Counted from the first letter of the stretch, positions 40,701-56,300 are shown. The stretch is 64,000 bases of DNA from Homarus americanus (GCF_018991925.1 NW_024756914.1:5468329-5532328), one strand, 5' to 3'. Notes: generated from the letters alone by a model not told the origin. A program made the numbers and translations.

Positions 40701-43700
40701 TTATACATCACAAAAATATTTTTATGAGCCTGGAAGCCTCTAAAAAATATTTGAGTTTAATATTAAATTGGTAAGTTATATTAATTCCAACAATAACCTC
40801 CAAGACAATGATATTGTTTCCTCAACCAGGTGACCTTCCAGGGTGCTCTTTATTTACCATATCCAGTAGGATCTCAAGTTTCGCGACGAGTTGGTACTGG
40901 TTTTAGCGTCGCAAAATTTAAAGCCGCAAAACAAGTGACATTGAAATACATGTAAATAAGCCTAAACGGTTCCGCAGTGTCACCCGAACCGCCCTATAAT
41001 GACCTACAATTCATCCAGAAAATTATATTACTGTAATGTATTCATACATACAGTATTTATATTGTGCATATTGTTGATAACAATATTTATAGATACAGCC
41101 ACTCCTTGACTTACGACGGGGTTAGGGACCCAAATTCAGGTCGTAAGTTGAATTGGTGTCTCTTTTTCCTCTCAGCACCACAAAACTCTCACTTTTAAGC
41201 ATGCCAGCCATTTTAAAGTGAATTACAAAAAAAAATTTTGTCAGTACACAGCGCAATCACTAACGTCGGGACTCAAAAATACGTACGTAATTTGAATTTT
41301 TTTTATAAGACTGGGGCGGTCGTATGTCTGGGTGGTCATAAGTCGAGTAGGTTGTAAGTCGAGGAGTAGCTGTACACTCATACTGTAGAATAACTTACCT
41401 TGATGGAGTCAGTGAAATACTTAACGGGGTCGGTTGATGGGTTCCAAGGCAGGGAGGGCTGGTTATTGAATCCTCGCTGCTCCCTTCTCTAACCTCAGTA
41501 TCAAATCCCTCAATGTCTTGAGGCAGCTTTTCCACCAGTAAGTCACCCAACACTTCAATATCATCATCAGTGGTGCCATCATCATCTCCTAAAGTGATGT
41601 TTTCCAAGGCATTAACAGGCTGGGCCTTGCGCAAGTACAGTGAACCCTCGAAGATCCGGACGAAGGGGAGGCATCTGTCCGGGAAAGCCGATTGTCTGAA
41701 TCTTCCGGTGAATGTACTAAATGTATAAAAACGATAAATAGTGATATAAAAACACCAAAAATACAGTACTGTACATATTATCCTGACTACTGGAGTTAGT
41801 TACACAGACTTTTTCCTGTAAAAAACCCCCTAATTTTGAGCAACATATTACTGGACTCATTTGTACTCGTATGTACTACACTAAAAGTTTTATCTTTTTT
41901 GCAAAATATGTAATGTCTGTACTCAAATTATTTGCTGTGTTGCAAGGATTCCAGCAATGCAAGTTATATTCTGCTAAGTTTAGTCTGTGAAATTTTATAA
42001 GATAAAAACTACCTTCACCCTGGGAAGGGGGAGGTAAGGTATTTGACAGCCAGGCAGGGGGAAGGAGGGGGGTGAGGTGTTGACCAGCCAGTGGCGAAGA
42101 TTACCTAGTGGTATTTATTTATGTCCTATAGATGCAGTTTAAGATTTTTGCTTATAAAATGTCACTGAATATAACTTATATGCCGGAATTCTTGTGAGAT
42201 AGTGATTAATTTGAATATGAACATGGTATAGTTTGCACTAGACATACAATTTTTAGAAATTATTTAGTACATTTAAGTACAGTACAGGTTTGTCCTGAGG
42301 ACAATTATTTCTTTTACCTTTTTTCACAATATGTATTAAGGATGGTGTGTGCATGTAAATGAGTAAAAATAAATTAAGAAAGTTACGTATATCTACCCAA
42401 AAATACGAGTTGAAAAACTTGTCCAGTACATAAATGTACTACACTCAGGGACTTAAATTTATTATCTCATGTGCAAACTATGTGATGTCTATATTCAAAT
42501 TATTTGCTGTCTTACAAGGATTTCAGCAATGCAAGTTATATTCTGCTAATTTTTGTCAGTGACATTTTATGAGATAAAAGCTTTAAGCTTAAAACTACCT
42601 TCTCCCTGTTTTGGGAATGCTTCTTAAGGAGGCTTCTTAGCCAAAGGACCCCCAAATTTTTTGTCCGGATCTTCCGAAATCTGGATTAACCGGGTCCGGA
42701 TCTTCGAGGGTTTACTGTACCTGGTAATAAGGGTCTGCTGACAAGCTTTAACACAGGACATGTACAAGGCCTTACATTCCTCCATCAACGACAGGACAGA
42801 TAAGGTTCCGAGGATGGGGCCTAGTATTGTATTCTTCTAGCTGCTCACTGAGGTGTGCGATGCTTGTGAGCGCCTCAGTCAGCTGGCTTGTTGTAGGTTC
42901 ACCAGGCTTAATGTCATCCTCTTGTGTTGGTTGCAGTTCTTCACGTTCTTCATCCTCCTCCACCATTTCTTCAATTGTTGGTTGCTTGCAAATCTTCAAC
43001 CTAAACATCCAAAAATCCCGGTGCTGGGATTGATTGTGCTGCCTCAACAGTGTTCATTAGTGTTGCCACGACGAACTGCCTCTCCCTGCTTGCCTTGGTC
43101 TGCTCTTCCCCGCTTACCTTGGAGTTAGTGAACAAAGCCTTCCATGCATGTACAGTAGCACTGTTGCAACATTAATTTTATGCCATGCCTCAACAATTCT
43201 GTCCATTGCATTTTTAATATTATATTTCTTCCTAAATTGACAAACTGATAACACTTCGTGGTTGCGGTGTTGAGGTGCTAGGAGCCGGGTCGTCTGCCAT
43301 CTCCTCCTCCTCCTGTTTAGCTGGTGCTAGTAGAGCCTGGTCACTAATAAGTCTGTCTGCTGAAGAAAGTCTTTATAGAGTGACTGATAGTAGAACAGTT
43401 TAACGTTACTGATGAATTCGTGGTCAAGTGGCTGCAGAAGCAGTGTGGTGTTAGGAGGAAGATAACTTTTACATATGGGTGGCATCCAATTAGAAACTTA
43501 AGAGTGTCCAGAAGCATTATCCATGACGTTAGCGATCGCTCTGTGTACTGACAAAATTTTCGTTTGTAATTCACTTTAAAATGGCTGGCAAGCTTAAAAG
43601 TGAGAGTTTTGTGGCACTGGGAAGAAAAAGAGACACCTATTTTAGATTTTTTATGTATTGTTTAAGCATTTTCGACTTACGACCTGGATTAGGGTCCCGA

Positions 43701-46700
43701 ACCCTGTCGTAAGTTCCGTTAGCCGGAACTATTGGTGCAGAGCACTTCCGGGAATGAAAGATTCCCGGGTAACGAGACGACTCTCTCAAAGCCGGAAAAA
43801 CTCCTTCATCCCCGTAATTTTCCGGATAATGGGAAAATTTTCTTGGAAGATCCAGAAATTGTGCATTAAATCAGAAAAAATCCCCCATCCCTGGAATTTT
43901 CTCAGAATTTTCCAGAATGATGCATTATTTCATCTCACAAAACTGGGAAAAAATTCCCCATCCCCGGAATTTTCTGGGTACCAGAAAATTGTTCTCTGAA
44001 TTTCTGGAAAATGCACCTGATTTTCGTCTCTCAACAAGGAATAACAGCAAAGCACGGAGGGTGAACAACGGGTTCAAACGGCAGGGTGGTAAACACTAAT
44101 ATCATGGGCATTTTGAAGCCATGTGCAGTTGATATTAGTTGATATTCTGAGGTCAATAGTGCGGTAATTACTTTTTACAATACAAAAATGCCTGAGTACA
44201 ATACTGCATTAAAGAAAAAGTAGTGGAATTTTCTGATGAAATGGGGGATCCAGACCCCGAATTAATGTTCAGTGAATTAACGCTAAATGCGGGATACCTC
44301 TAAACTAAAGGCCTTGGGACTAAAAATACTTTAGACAAGACAGAATTATAAAAAAATAAATGCCTGAGTACAATACTGCATTAAAGAAAAAGTAGTGGAA
44401 TTTTCTGATGAAATGGGGGATCCAGACCCCGAATTAATGTTCAGTGAATTAACGCTAAATGCGGGATACCTCTAAACTAAAGGCCTTGGGACTAAAAATA
44501 CTTTAGACAAGACAGAATTATAAAAAAATAAATTACAAATAGGTTGGATCTCATAAGAGACATTAAAAATCTTGAATGGTATGCAAAACATGAACCCAGG
44601 CCATTTTTTCATGTCATGTACCACCAATACGAGGGGACACACCTCAAGCTCACCAAGATGTCATTAAGGATGAATTTAAGCTTATACTTCTTCACACAGA
44701 GGGTAGTAGACCTTTGGAACAGTCTACCAGCTCAAACTGTTGAATTGGGAACAGTAATGAGCTTCAAAATAGTCCTTAACAAGACTACCAAGAACAGTGG
44801 AGGGATGCTATATTGGTCACTGGCTGTCTTTCCTCCATATGGCCACCTCTAGATTGGCTGGCCATCAGGTAGAGAAGGCAGGATCCATCAGGAGTTCTGT
44901 GCTTTGACAACTATGGCTGAAGGAATTTAAAGCTTGAGACAGGATTCACTCTACATGGCTCGTCTCAAACTAGTACGGTAGTACATTCAAGGTGTGTTTG
45001 TGCAGCCAGCTCAAATTGTTAGCATCTAATGGTTATTCAGGAAATATGACCATGTAGTTCCAGCAAATTGCTGACAGGCTTATTGTTCACATCAAGAGGC
45101 CCTCTGAGTGTATTATGGAACAGTATTTTAGTCATTAGTGTATTCTTTCTTCTTCCTCTCCTTGTTTTGTTTTGTTGGCATAAAAGTCTGTGATCATTGG
45201 TCTGTTCCTTCTGCCTTTCTTCACTGTGTTTTGTTAGCTCACAACATATTGGAAAAAAATTAAAGTTTTTATTTTTTACAATATGAAAAGAATAATATTT
45301 TATGATACAGTATGTTATTTTACTCATATTTTCCTTATAATAGATAATCTAATTTATTCTGTCTATACAGTGCTGCTTTAGTCAAGTAATGTTCATTCTT
45401 TAGCTTTACTTCTATTTTTAAGATTACATTCACTCATGTAATGTTGGTCAAGGTTTATCATACAGTATACAGTAACCACCTGACCAGTAATGATTACTCA
45501 TTTTGTCTTCAGGTTTCCAAGTGATCTGGAGAAGTACCTGAAAAGTAATGTGACAACTGCTGCTAGTGAGTTCTTCAACAACTTAGTTCATTCCTGCATG
45601 CACACCCAGCATAGTACCAGATCACCAGTCACCTCAGCCTCCACTTCTTCCTCCATCTTTGTTACCAATAATAAAGATATACAGGTCCCAACCACACCAG
45701 TAGCCCATGAAAAAATTAAAGTGGGTAAGTTGACATTAGTTTTAGCTTTACTGTACTGTATATCGCTCTAATACATAATGGGACACACAGGGGTGGGAGA
45801 AGCTTCTTGGTGCGTGTGTGTTTCTCCATCTGTTTTGTTGAAAAAATTTAACTTGCATGTACAGTACATAGAAATAAAGCATACAAATAAAAGGACACAT
45901 GAAGGTTAGGAAAGCATTATATATATATACTGTACTGGTGTACTGTATAGCTATATATACAGTATATAAATAAAAAACAGTAATATGGCAGGTTTGGAAA
46001 TAAGCAATAAAGAACTAAATACTGCGAGAGTGTACTGAGTATTTGTGGTTAAAGACCCAGCTAGACATACTGTAACATGGTGGTGGAGTGATGAAATAGA
46101 CAGTGATAAAAGAGAAGAGAGGATTGTATAAGACAGAATATCCTCTTTTGGCCTCAGCTTGCTGGACTACCCTACTCACTCACTGGATGTTTCCAATTTT
46201 CATAACTTGCCACACTCCTTCTCAGAACATATACCTTCTTTTCTCTGAACCTTTTAAATAACATGTCACACACAAGCATTCTGTACTACAAGACACACTC
46301 TTCCCGTAATATAACCTTTACATTCCTGACAAGCTTCCTTTCAGATTTCCTCATGAGAAAGTAATCAATCTGTGTTTTTGTTCCACCAAACTCATATGTA
46401 GCCAGCCTGCTCACCCTTTTCTTAATCAGCACGTTTCATACAACCATGTTCACTGTATCCCTGAACTCAAGTATTTTCTTCCTTCTATATTTCTTGTCCT
46501 GTACCCTTTTGCCATTCACACCTTCATAACCTTCTGTGTGAGCCCCAACATGACCATTTAAGTCACCATCCAGCATCATGATCTCTCTTTCACCCAGTCC
46601 CAACACCACATGCACCAATTTATCCCAGAACTCAACCTTCATTTTTTCACTTAGCCAAACTTGGGAAGGGGGGGGGGGTGTATGCAGGAATCTGTCATCT

Positions 46701-47347
46701 GATCCTTTCCTACTAGCAGCTTCAAATTCATGAATCTCACATTCCCCCTTTTCACCTCAAGCACTTTCTTCACCTACTTTTCAGTGATTAAATCCTTACA
46801 CCATTCGCCCCTTGTATTGCTATGGAACATTGTTGTATATACTGTAGTGCATTACTGGTACTTGAAGATCAGTGAAATCTTTTATGTTACAGTACATTTT
46901 TTCTTACACTGGGGGCAGATATCTATTGTATACAGTACTGTACAGTATTCACAAATATTTTTATATGATGGAACATAATGTTTTGTTTTATAATGTAATG
47001 GTAAGTGTGAATATTTATTACTGGTAATTATCATATGCAGTACTGATAGTCACAGGAATATATTTTCTGCCTTATTGATGTTTGTTTCCAATATTTAAAA
47101 GTAATATTAAAACACTATACACCCACCTCTTGTTTTACGCGGGGGTTACATTCTTGAAAACCACCTCTTAATTAAAAAAACGCTTAAATTAAACATAATT
47201 TTCCCATAAGAATACATGTAAATGGTACAGGTTGGGGGGGGGGTTACATTTTTACTCGTGTGCAAAGAAATGTATATTCCCTTTATTTGTGTGCACCCTT
47301 AAGACAATTATTTCTTTTGCCTGTATCATATGTATGCATGTGTGTGT

Positions 47348-47385
<38 letters not shown>

Positions 47386-50300
47386 CACATGCAAATAAAT
47401 AATAATGGGAAAATCTTCTCACAAATAATCAGAAACAAGACAACAAAATGTATCGAAACGTATAATAAAAATATGAGTCTACCCTCAAATCAACTCAGTG
47501 CTTTGTTAATAAAGTTGAGTTGGTTGGGTTGCCATACGTCATTTTTACTTCGTAAAAACTACTGTCTCGAGAACGAATGGCATCTGAACACCAGCTTGGT
47601 TGATACATAGATCAAACATACAAAATTTCTTTCGTAGCCATCTAGCCAACCCAACATGAAGGATGTCGGTAATTGTGGTGTAATACTGTATACAATACTT
47701 TTTTCACAATATGTATGTAGGATGGTGTGTGCACTTAACTTCGTAAAAATAAATGACGGTGGTTGCATATATGTACCCAAAAATAAAGGGTTGAAAAAAC
47801 CCATAACACCTCACAGTTTGGCCCAGTAGCTTGGTGGTTACGGTGACAAGTCTAACCTGGCTACAATGCCATGATTAATCATTGTAAAGCTCTATTTTAT
47901 CAGGAAACACTATTAATAACAGTAAATCCAGTGAAATATGGCAGGGAGTGAGGAGAGTCAACAGTAGACGACGCACTAAATAACAAGCGCAGTCACTCAC
48001 TTCCCTTACTGCTCCTGATGCCTGGCGTACGTATGGGAGAAAAGCATATTTTGTACTCTACTATGAAAATGGTACGGGCTCAGTGATTTCGGTTAACGAA
48101 TTACCTCCCATAAGGATCTTCAATTCGGTTAACGAACAAAACTTTGATGAACGAAATCCTTAAGAACATCATGTTTTGTTGTGAGCATCAGCTGATGGGC
48201 TAGTCTGCCAATTCAGTAATCTGTTCTATGTTTACATTTGTTTCCAGTGGAGTAAATATCAAGAAAGTTGTGCTCTGATATTTTTCATTTTTTATATTAA
48301 AATTATTAGTTATTTTTAAATTTAGTTAACATATTGATAATATATACAGTCCAGGGAACTAGTTTTTTGTGCGCCCATCAGCCGCTTGACTCAGCCACCA
48401 GGCGTCAGTTTGGCTTTGTTGACAGTGGAGTGAACATCTATTTTGTTGGTGTCTTGAATATATTTGCATTTTTACATTGAAATTATTGGTCATTCTGAAA
48501 TTTAGTTATCATATTGATAATATATAGCGCAGTGCAGTGTTGATTTAAATAAAATAATCTTGAATTACACCTAGTGAACTTAAAATTTTATTGGTGAAAT
48601 GACGGCATCAAGCATGGGTCCCCTGAAAGGTGATTTCTCCTCCATCCCCACTTCCTTCTCTTCTCCCTTCTCCTCCACCCCCACTTCCTTCTCTTCTCCC
48701 TTCTCCTCCACCTCCACTTCTAAGTCCCATCATCATCATCAACCAGGAACCTTCTACGTACATACACACCTCAAAGTAAGTGTACTTTACTGCATTTTTT
48801 TACTTTGTATGTATTTTTCTGTGAGCTGAAGCCAATTACCCAATATCCCATTGAAACAATGGATTCAGTTAACGAACAACTCTGTGGAACGAACCGAGGG
48901 ACCACTGTACTGTATAAACCATTCATTTTCCTACGATAACATACCGGGTAATAAGAAACATTGTATCATTAGTAGAGTGAATGAATTAATGCAGGTTGGA
49001 CCTAGCTAATCCAGGAAGCTTGGGACCAAACCATTTCCAGATTAGCGAAAATTCTGAACCATCAAAGCAGAGGATAAAAAAAGACAAAATAATGCATAAA
49101 ATGTACTATTACTGGTACCATTACAACTTACATCAGCATAAATCTAGCCCAGGCTTACTGGATCACTTTATGACAAAGTGTTAGTGCTATGGTACAAGTT
49201 TACTGTACTGTGACATAGAAATAAGTAGATTAGCAGAAAAGGTGAAGAGAAATTTGTATATTATAGTACTGGTACCTGCCCTGAACCATCAAAGCTGCCG
49301 GACTATTGGGTGTCGGATTAGCGGGGTCCAACCTGTATTCCCATAAACAAAAATTGACAACTTTCTTGTAAAAATATAGATTAACACTCACCATTCCATG
49401 CTGGTTGTTTGTGTAGAGCCTGTGTTCCTCTCTCCCCTGCCACTGATGATGATGAAGGCAGGGGAGTTACAAGTGCTCCTCATCTGCTTTGGAAGAGGAG
49501 GCAGAGGAGAGTGGAGGGAGGTCATCCATATTGGAATCAAAGACAGCAGGAGGAGGTGCACGAACAGGAGGCTGAGGCTTTCTTGCAGGGCTTGGAGTGG
49601 ATGAAGGCAAGAAGAACATGGAGATTGGAGGCTAGGCAGCCTGGCGCTTGAGTTCCTTTAGTATCTCCTTATAAGGAACCAGGAGCTTCTCCATCTTTCT
49701 CTTGAAGTTAACTGATCTCTTGATAAAGGGATTGATGTCAAAAAAAAGTCCGCGGCTGCCCTGCAACAGCAAGCCCCCATTGAGATTCGTGACGGTTAAG
49801 GTGGGCACCTCCTCCACTTCACCTTCTTCCTCCTCATCCTCACGATGCTGCTTCTCGACAAGCTCGGCCAGCTCTTCCTCAGTCAACTCTTCCCCAGCAT
49901 GACCCAGGAACTCCTCTTGCACCTCTTCCTCCTGAAGGTTGTCAGAACCCTTCACCTCCCACTTGACGGGCAAGTTGGACGATGTGCTGCACATACTTGT
50001 TGACTATGGGTAAGCCAGCAGATGTTCACCACCTCTGGCCACAAGGCCCTCCAGCAGGCATTAACACAGAGGGCTGTCAGGTCATCATGGCATTGCTTGA
50101 TGAAGGAGATGCAGTCTGTGATGGAGAACATCTTCCACATTTCCAGCACTGACTCAGCACCATCCCATGTATCCTCGTCCAAGGCTTGCTGTATCCTGCT
50201 GAATGGTGTGGGTCATCTACTTGGCCTTGAAGACAGCAATGACTCGCTGGTCGCGTGGTTGGAGCAGTAAAGTTGTGTTCTTGGTTAGAAAGGTCACCTC

Positions 50301-53300
50301 GACATTTTTGTATGCATCCTTCAGGGCCTCAGGGTAGCCAGGGCAGTTGTCGATCACGAGAAGGACCTTAACCTCCAGACCTTTCTCCTGCAGGTAATCC
50401 TTGACCTGCATCACAAAACAATTGTGAAACCAGTCAGTGAACAACACTGCCGTCATCCAGGCTTTCTTGCTGTGGCAGTAGAAAACTGGGAGGAGGTGCA
50501 TGTCTTTGTTCTTGAGTGCACGCAAACGCTTGGCACGGTACAGCAGCATGGGCTTGATCATGTGTCCTGCAACGTTGCCACATAGCAGGAGAGAGACACG
50601 ATCTTTGGCCACCTTGAGGCCCGGTGCACTCCATTCCTCCTTGGAAATGAACGACCTCGCAGGCATCTTCTTCCACCACAAGCCAGTTTCATCAGCATTG
50701 AAAAATCTGTTCCGGCTTGTAGCCCTTCTCCCGGATAAACTCAGCAAAGATCACAGGATACTCTCTTGCTGTTACATCATCAGCCAAGGCTGACTAACTA
50801 GTTATCCTCAAGTTGTGCAGGTTGTAGAGCTTCTTGAAGTTCTCAAACCACCCCTTACTGGCATTAAAACCGTTCTTTGAGGTATCACCAGAACCACAAG
50901 CACTAGCACCACCTTCACCACCTTCCTCAGCATGGAATCGGTCTTACAGGACCTTGGCTTTCTCACGGATGAACTTCTGGCTGAGAGGGATGTGGCGGTG
51001 GTTAAAGTCCTCAATCCAGATGTTAAGAGCTTTCTCCATCTTCACCATAGCTGTATCCCTCATATCAGCAGCTACCTTGGCAGAAATGGCGGCACTTAGG
51101 GCAACAGCAATCCGAATCTCCCTCTCTTCTTGATGTAGAGGAGAGATGACTCATTGATGCCACACTCCTGGCCACATGCGACAAGCTTTGGCCACTCCTA
51201 AGTTTGTCCAGCAGTTGTATCTTCTCCACGAGGGTCATGACCTTTTCTCTATTCACTTGTTTAGACGCCTTCCCATGGCTGGATGAAGGTGGTTGAGGGC
51301 GTTTGGGAGCCATCACAAGCACGAGGACCACAGTTGTTATGAGAGCAGAGTAGCACACGCACGAGACGGACAAGTGTTTATGCCGATCCTAGGTGTAGCA
51401 AGGGCGCGTGGGCCAGCCTCTTGGGACAAGAGAGAGACCTTGCAGGACGCCACAAAACTCGCGCGCTCCCCATCCCGGCCGCGAAAATGCCACCAACTTT
51501 AAAACTACCCGCAGACATTCTTGGGTACATCCTGGGTGTGATCCACGAATTAAAAACCCACAAATTATAAGGGCATGCTGTACACAAAGATATGCATTGC
51601 TTTACGAAGAATTAATATTCATTTACTGAATAATATTGTCAGTAGGCAAGTTTTTATCAGCCTTTTTTTGTGTGTGTGCACACAGCGGTAGAATAGTTTT
51701 CCTGTAGCCTCAGCCGAAGGGTTAGAGTGATGCTCTACTTCAGAATGCAGCTTAAATTTGTGGTCAAAACTCTTATTTAAAAAAAAAAAATCCAAACATC
51801 ACCTTGTGACTTACAATTGGGGTTGGCTTTTAATAGTGTAAATACTGTACAGTAATAGCAGGAGGTTCGAGAGTTTTACAGCTTAAGCTCAGTTGTCTTT
51901 TTTTTCCAGAATGGGAAGAGTTAGAGAATGGACTGGGATATTCATCTGTCACTACTTCTCAGCCTCGTGGACTCAATACTCCTCGGCAGGTGGGTTACAT
52001 TTATGTGTCATAGTGTTAATACTGTACAAATCATTGTACAGTCAACAACAAAATGTTCTTCACCCTTGGATCTGACAGCCTTTGCAATGTTTACTGACTG
52101 AGGCCATGTTAATGTGGTAAGGTTGGTACTTCTGATTGTGTGATGCTTTGTGTAACCAATACAGTACCATATATTCTGTATATCATGTATAGCTACAGAG
52201 AAATTAACAGGAATCACCCTAGTACAGTAAAATGAGTGTTGCTCAGATTGTATAACACCACAAAGGTGAGAATTTTTTTTTGTTATTGACTGCAGTTTTT
52301 TTTCTGAAACTTGGTTATTAATTTAATTGATGATTTCCACGACTTGTCAGCCTATTAGCCATTCAGGTGGTAAGTCTGTTCTTTGTCATAACCTTCATTG
52401 TACAGTACATGTACTGTGTTAGTGCAGCAACCTCTTGATTTATGCTTCTTGAGGATGGTTGAGTAAATGGAAAACACAGAGTAAAAGCAATTAACCTATA
52501 AGAAATATTGCACCAGGTGGAGGTTAGGGGGAATGCTGCCTCAACCCTCATTATTATTTTTAAATGGTACCTTGTACAGTACTGTATAATATTAATTGGA
52601 ATGAATAGGTTACACACTATCATTTAATTATTAAAAAAACAATTTTAAATTTATTCATTGCTGTGTTAAGTTAACGCCAAACAAATTCGTTTGGTGAAAA
52701 CTTATTTGGTGTCTTTGTTGCACTCAGTTGGGTTCTAAGTTTAATACTCTCTTATATTACTGAAACACTATTACAAATTGTTTATAAAGCAGACCTACTC
52801 AGGCCCAGCACACATTTTGTATCAGCAGTTCATTTGCCTCTCATATCAGCCGCAAACTTCCATTTTAGTACTAGTGATCGCTTTCCTCGGTCTTTTGCTC
52901 TCACTACCATCTTTAGTACTCAACGGACACTTTTCAGTCATGATTACAAAGGTTACACTTCTTGCAGCGGCAAAAACACAAATTAAATGGGAAACATTAT
53001 TCACACACATAAGATGATTGTGTGGGAATTGAGGGAACACACACCCAACAAGCTGTTGTTATTTTATTGCATATGGCAACATTACTTGGGTAATTCTTAT
53101 GGTTCGTTCATGTAAACCAAAAATTTGCAGAAATAAATCGCATATGCTTTTCCCCAAAAAAATCTTAAACAAAAGACTCATAAACGGCGAGTTAGCAGCA
53201 CAGGAGGAACAAGAGTACTGTACCTGAAGAAATCCTCCGACCCAGAGAATGAGCCTGTGACATATGATAAGAGGCAAGTGTGCTGTAGTTATACCATCAA

Positions 53301-56300
53301 CATATGTACACTACTACCTGTGGAAATGTATCTGACCCATGAGTGGAGGGTCATGGTCAGCCCCACCTCACGTGGAAGGGCAGGAGATAAATGCCCGACC
53401 ATCCCCTAAGTCACCTTCATCTTCCAACCAAATTTCAGTGAAATCTTAAAAACTGTGGAAAAGCATGTAACGTGTGCCAACTGACTATTTGGTCAATAGT
53501 GGAGTTTTTCTAATTCTGGATCTTACTGGCCAAGTCCACTAATTATACTGGAAAAAAAGACGTCTGTTATTGGGAATATTCAGCACTGACTAGTCTGTTG
53601 TTGAGTGGGCTTAATGTACAGTATCTTAAAAAAGTATCTGCCAGGATGAGTCCGATGACTTCCAAAATGCCACATGTAACGCGTGATGTCCCGGTAGTGT
53701 TGGTATGCGTGGCTCTGTGGCATACTGATCCTACTACAATTGGTAACTGAACGCCATATTGATTACGCCGAAATAAATACACATTGCATTACATGTGTTA
53801 GACTATAACCGTATACCAAAGCAAATGATTGTGCCAATATCTATCATCTGTGGTCTCATAATGTTTCACACAGGGTGTGGACAGATACTTTTTTTTTTTT
53901 AAATACAGTACATAGGGAATTTCCTGTGCTGTTTGAAAAGGCACAGTGTCAGTACACTTACACCTGAAATAACTCAGATTTTGAGACAAAAAAGAGTGTC
54001 TAATTCAGGCACCCTGATCCCACTTATTCATTTTGATGCCCAATGTTCTATATTGGTTGTTCTGGGTACCAGTTAATATTAAACCATGGGTTTGATTATA
54101 ATTAGGTTAATCTATGTGTTCTTTAGTTAATTTATTTAGAGTACTGCACAGTATATATTGAATGTATAGTACAGGAGAAGCTTTGTAATAAATACAGCAC
54201 ACACTTTGAACAGTAATAAGGTAAAGGATCATTGATTTCTTTTCATTAGAATGAAGAAGACATTCAGAGTAGCCATTCAACTCAAGTTCCAGGAGTCAAA
54301 CCCAGGAAGCAGAGATGTGTTACTACACCTTCCACTACACCCGCTTCACTGGCCAAAAGAGACAATTGCTCCACACCTCCACACAACCCAAAGTAAGCAC
54401 ATCATCATCATTATTTTACAGCAATATTCCACAGTTGTGTGGGAAAACCAGAATTATCTGATGGTACAGTACAGTACAGTACAGTAGACTTGCAACTTAC
54501 GCAGATTTTTCTTAAGCGGTTTCAACTATATGTGGATTACCCCGGGGGTTAGGTTACAATTTCCAATTTCAAGCTCAAAATTTTCAAAATGGGTCGCAAG
54601 CTCGCCAAACGCACCACCCTGCCACCTCTGTCTGCCTCAATTGCCTCACGTGTATCGTCGGAGTAACAGCTGCCTCTCGTGTGTGTCAATTTAGTGCGCT
54701 TAAACCTCTCTCATACTTGTTCATAATGCCCAAACACAAGCCAACCTCTGCCTCTGGTCCTCCAGCGAAGAAACAACGCTTTATAATGACCCGAGAAGAA
54801 AAAGTGGCCGTGTTAGACTTAATAAAAGGCGGCTTGTCGATCGTTGCTGTGGCACAGAGGTACGGACGGAACGAATCAAGCTTGAGATCCATCAAGATTC
54901 AGGAGAGGGAAATTCGTGAAACTAACAGCTTAAGGAACAAGGAGCTGGAGGATGCTCGCCCTACAAGGGGTCACAGCTCAAGATTGAAGAAACCGCAAAT
55001 CTAGAAAACTGTGAGGGCTAACTTTTTCGGAGTGAGAGTTGTGAACTCCTGGAACAATCTACCAGAAAGTGTTGTGACGGCACTGAGTGTGAGCTCTTTC
55101 AAGACCAGACTTGACCAACACTGGAGCAGGTTCAGGTACATTCAGGAGCCGGTGCATGCCCAGTACTTGCCAACAGTGCATAACAGAGACGTGACCAATC
55201 GCCCAAGCCGCTAACGAGTCAATCAGTGGTGAAGAGGATAAAACAAAAACAAAAAACGACAGCTTCCCATCACCACGTTCTTTAAGAAAACCTCAGCATC
55301 AACATCGTCAGCAGATCATCCAACGCCCTCAACTTCTCGCAGTGACCTTGAGCTGCCCACATCCACCCCTGCATCATTATCTGAGCTTGACGATCCCCCC
55401 ACGGTGACATGGGAAAAGGATGAATAATCTCAAAACAACAACACAGGTCTGTCTACATAATGTGTGTACTATTAATGCTGTTATGCACTTGTTACAGATA
55501 TTGATATTACATTGCATTAAAGTAGTGATTTAGGAGTTCTAGTGTACAGTATATGTACGTATATATAGTGATTTAAGGGCGATGTAGGGGATTTTTAGGA
55601 GTGTTTCTGACTTTTCGCGGGTCCCAGGAACGTAACCCCAACATAAGTTGCGAGTCTACTGTATATGTTCAGATAGCCATCAGGTAAATTATCAGTAAGT
55701 TTTATGGCTGGATGCTCTTCCAGTCATCAACCCATTTTTTACACATTGGGAAAGGGGCATTACAGACTTTCCCTGGGTTACAACTGTCTGACATACAATC
55801 ATCCGCCCTAACGAACAGGATTCCATTACATTCATTGAAAAATTTATACACTAATTAACATCCCAATTTTTACATTACAGTAGTACCCCGCTTAACGCGG
55901 TCAATAAAACCCACAGGGTACCGTGTTAAGTGAAAACCGCGCTAAGTGAACAACAGAACATATGGGATTAATTCCAATAGAAACTGGCCCGACCCCCAAC
56001 TCCACTTTTTGACGACACACAACTAAGTTGTAGTAAAAATTTTATCTTAACTTTATGATGGTATGAACAAACAAGTAATATAGAAGAGGTTAGGTTAGGA
56101 AAAATAAAGGTTAAGTTAGGAAAAATAAAGGTTAGGTTAGGAAAATTAAAAGTTAGGTGTAACACTCGTTAGTAGAAGACACACACTGCGCAACCTTACA
56201 GCGCGGCTTGCCCAGGCGGAGGGAGGCGGGAGGGAGGGAGAGGCGAGAGCAGGCAGGCAGGCGGGTGGCGGGTGGGGCGAATCTAAAAATAGCGTCTCGA

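Noticed and set aside
52778..53017. Small plus-strand ORF of 79 codons
   Set aside because: No splice borders in a compatible phase with gene C and no known motif.
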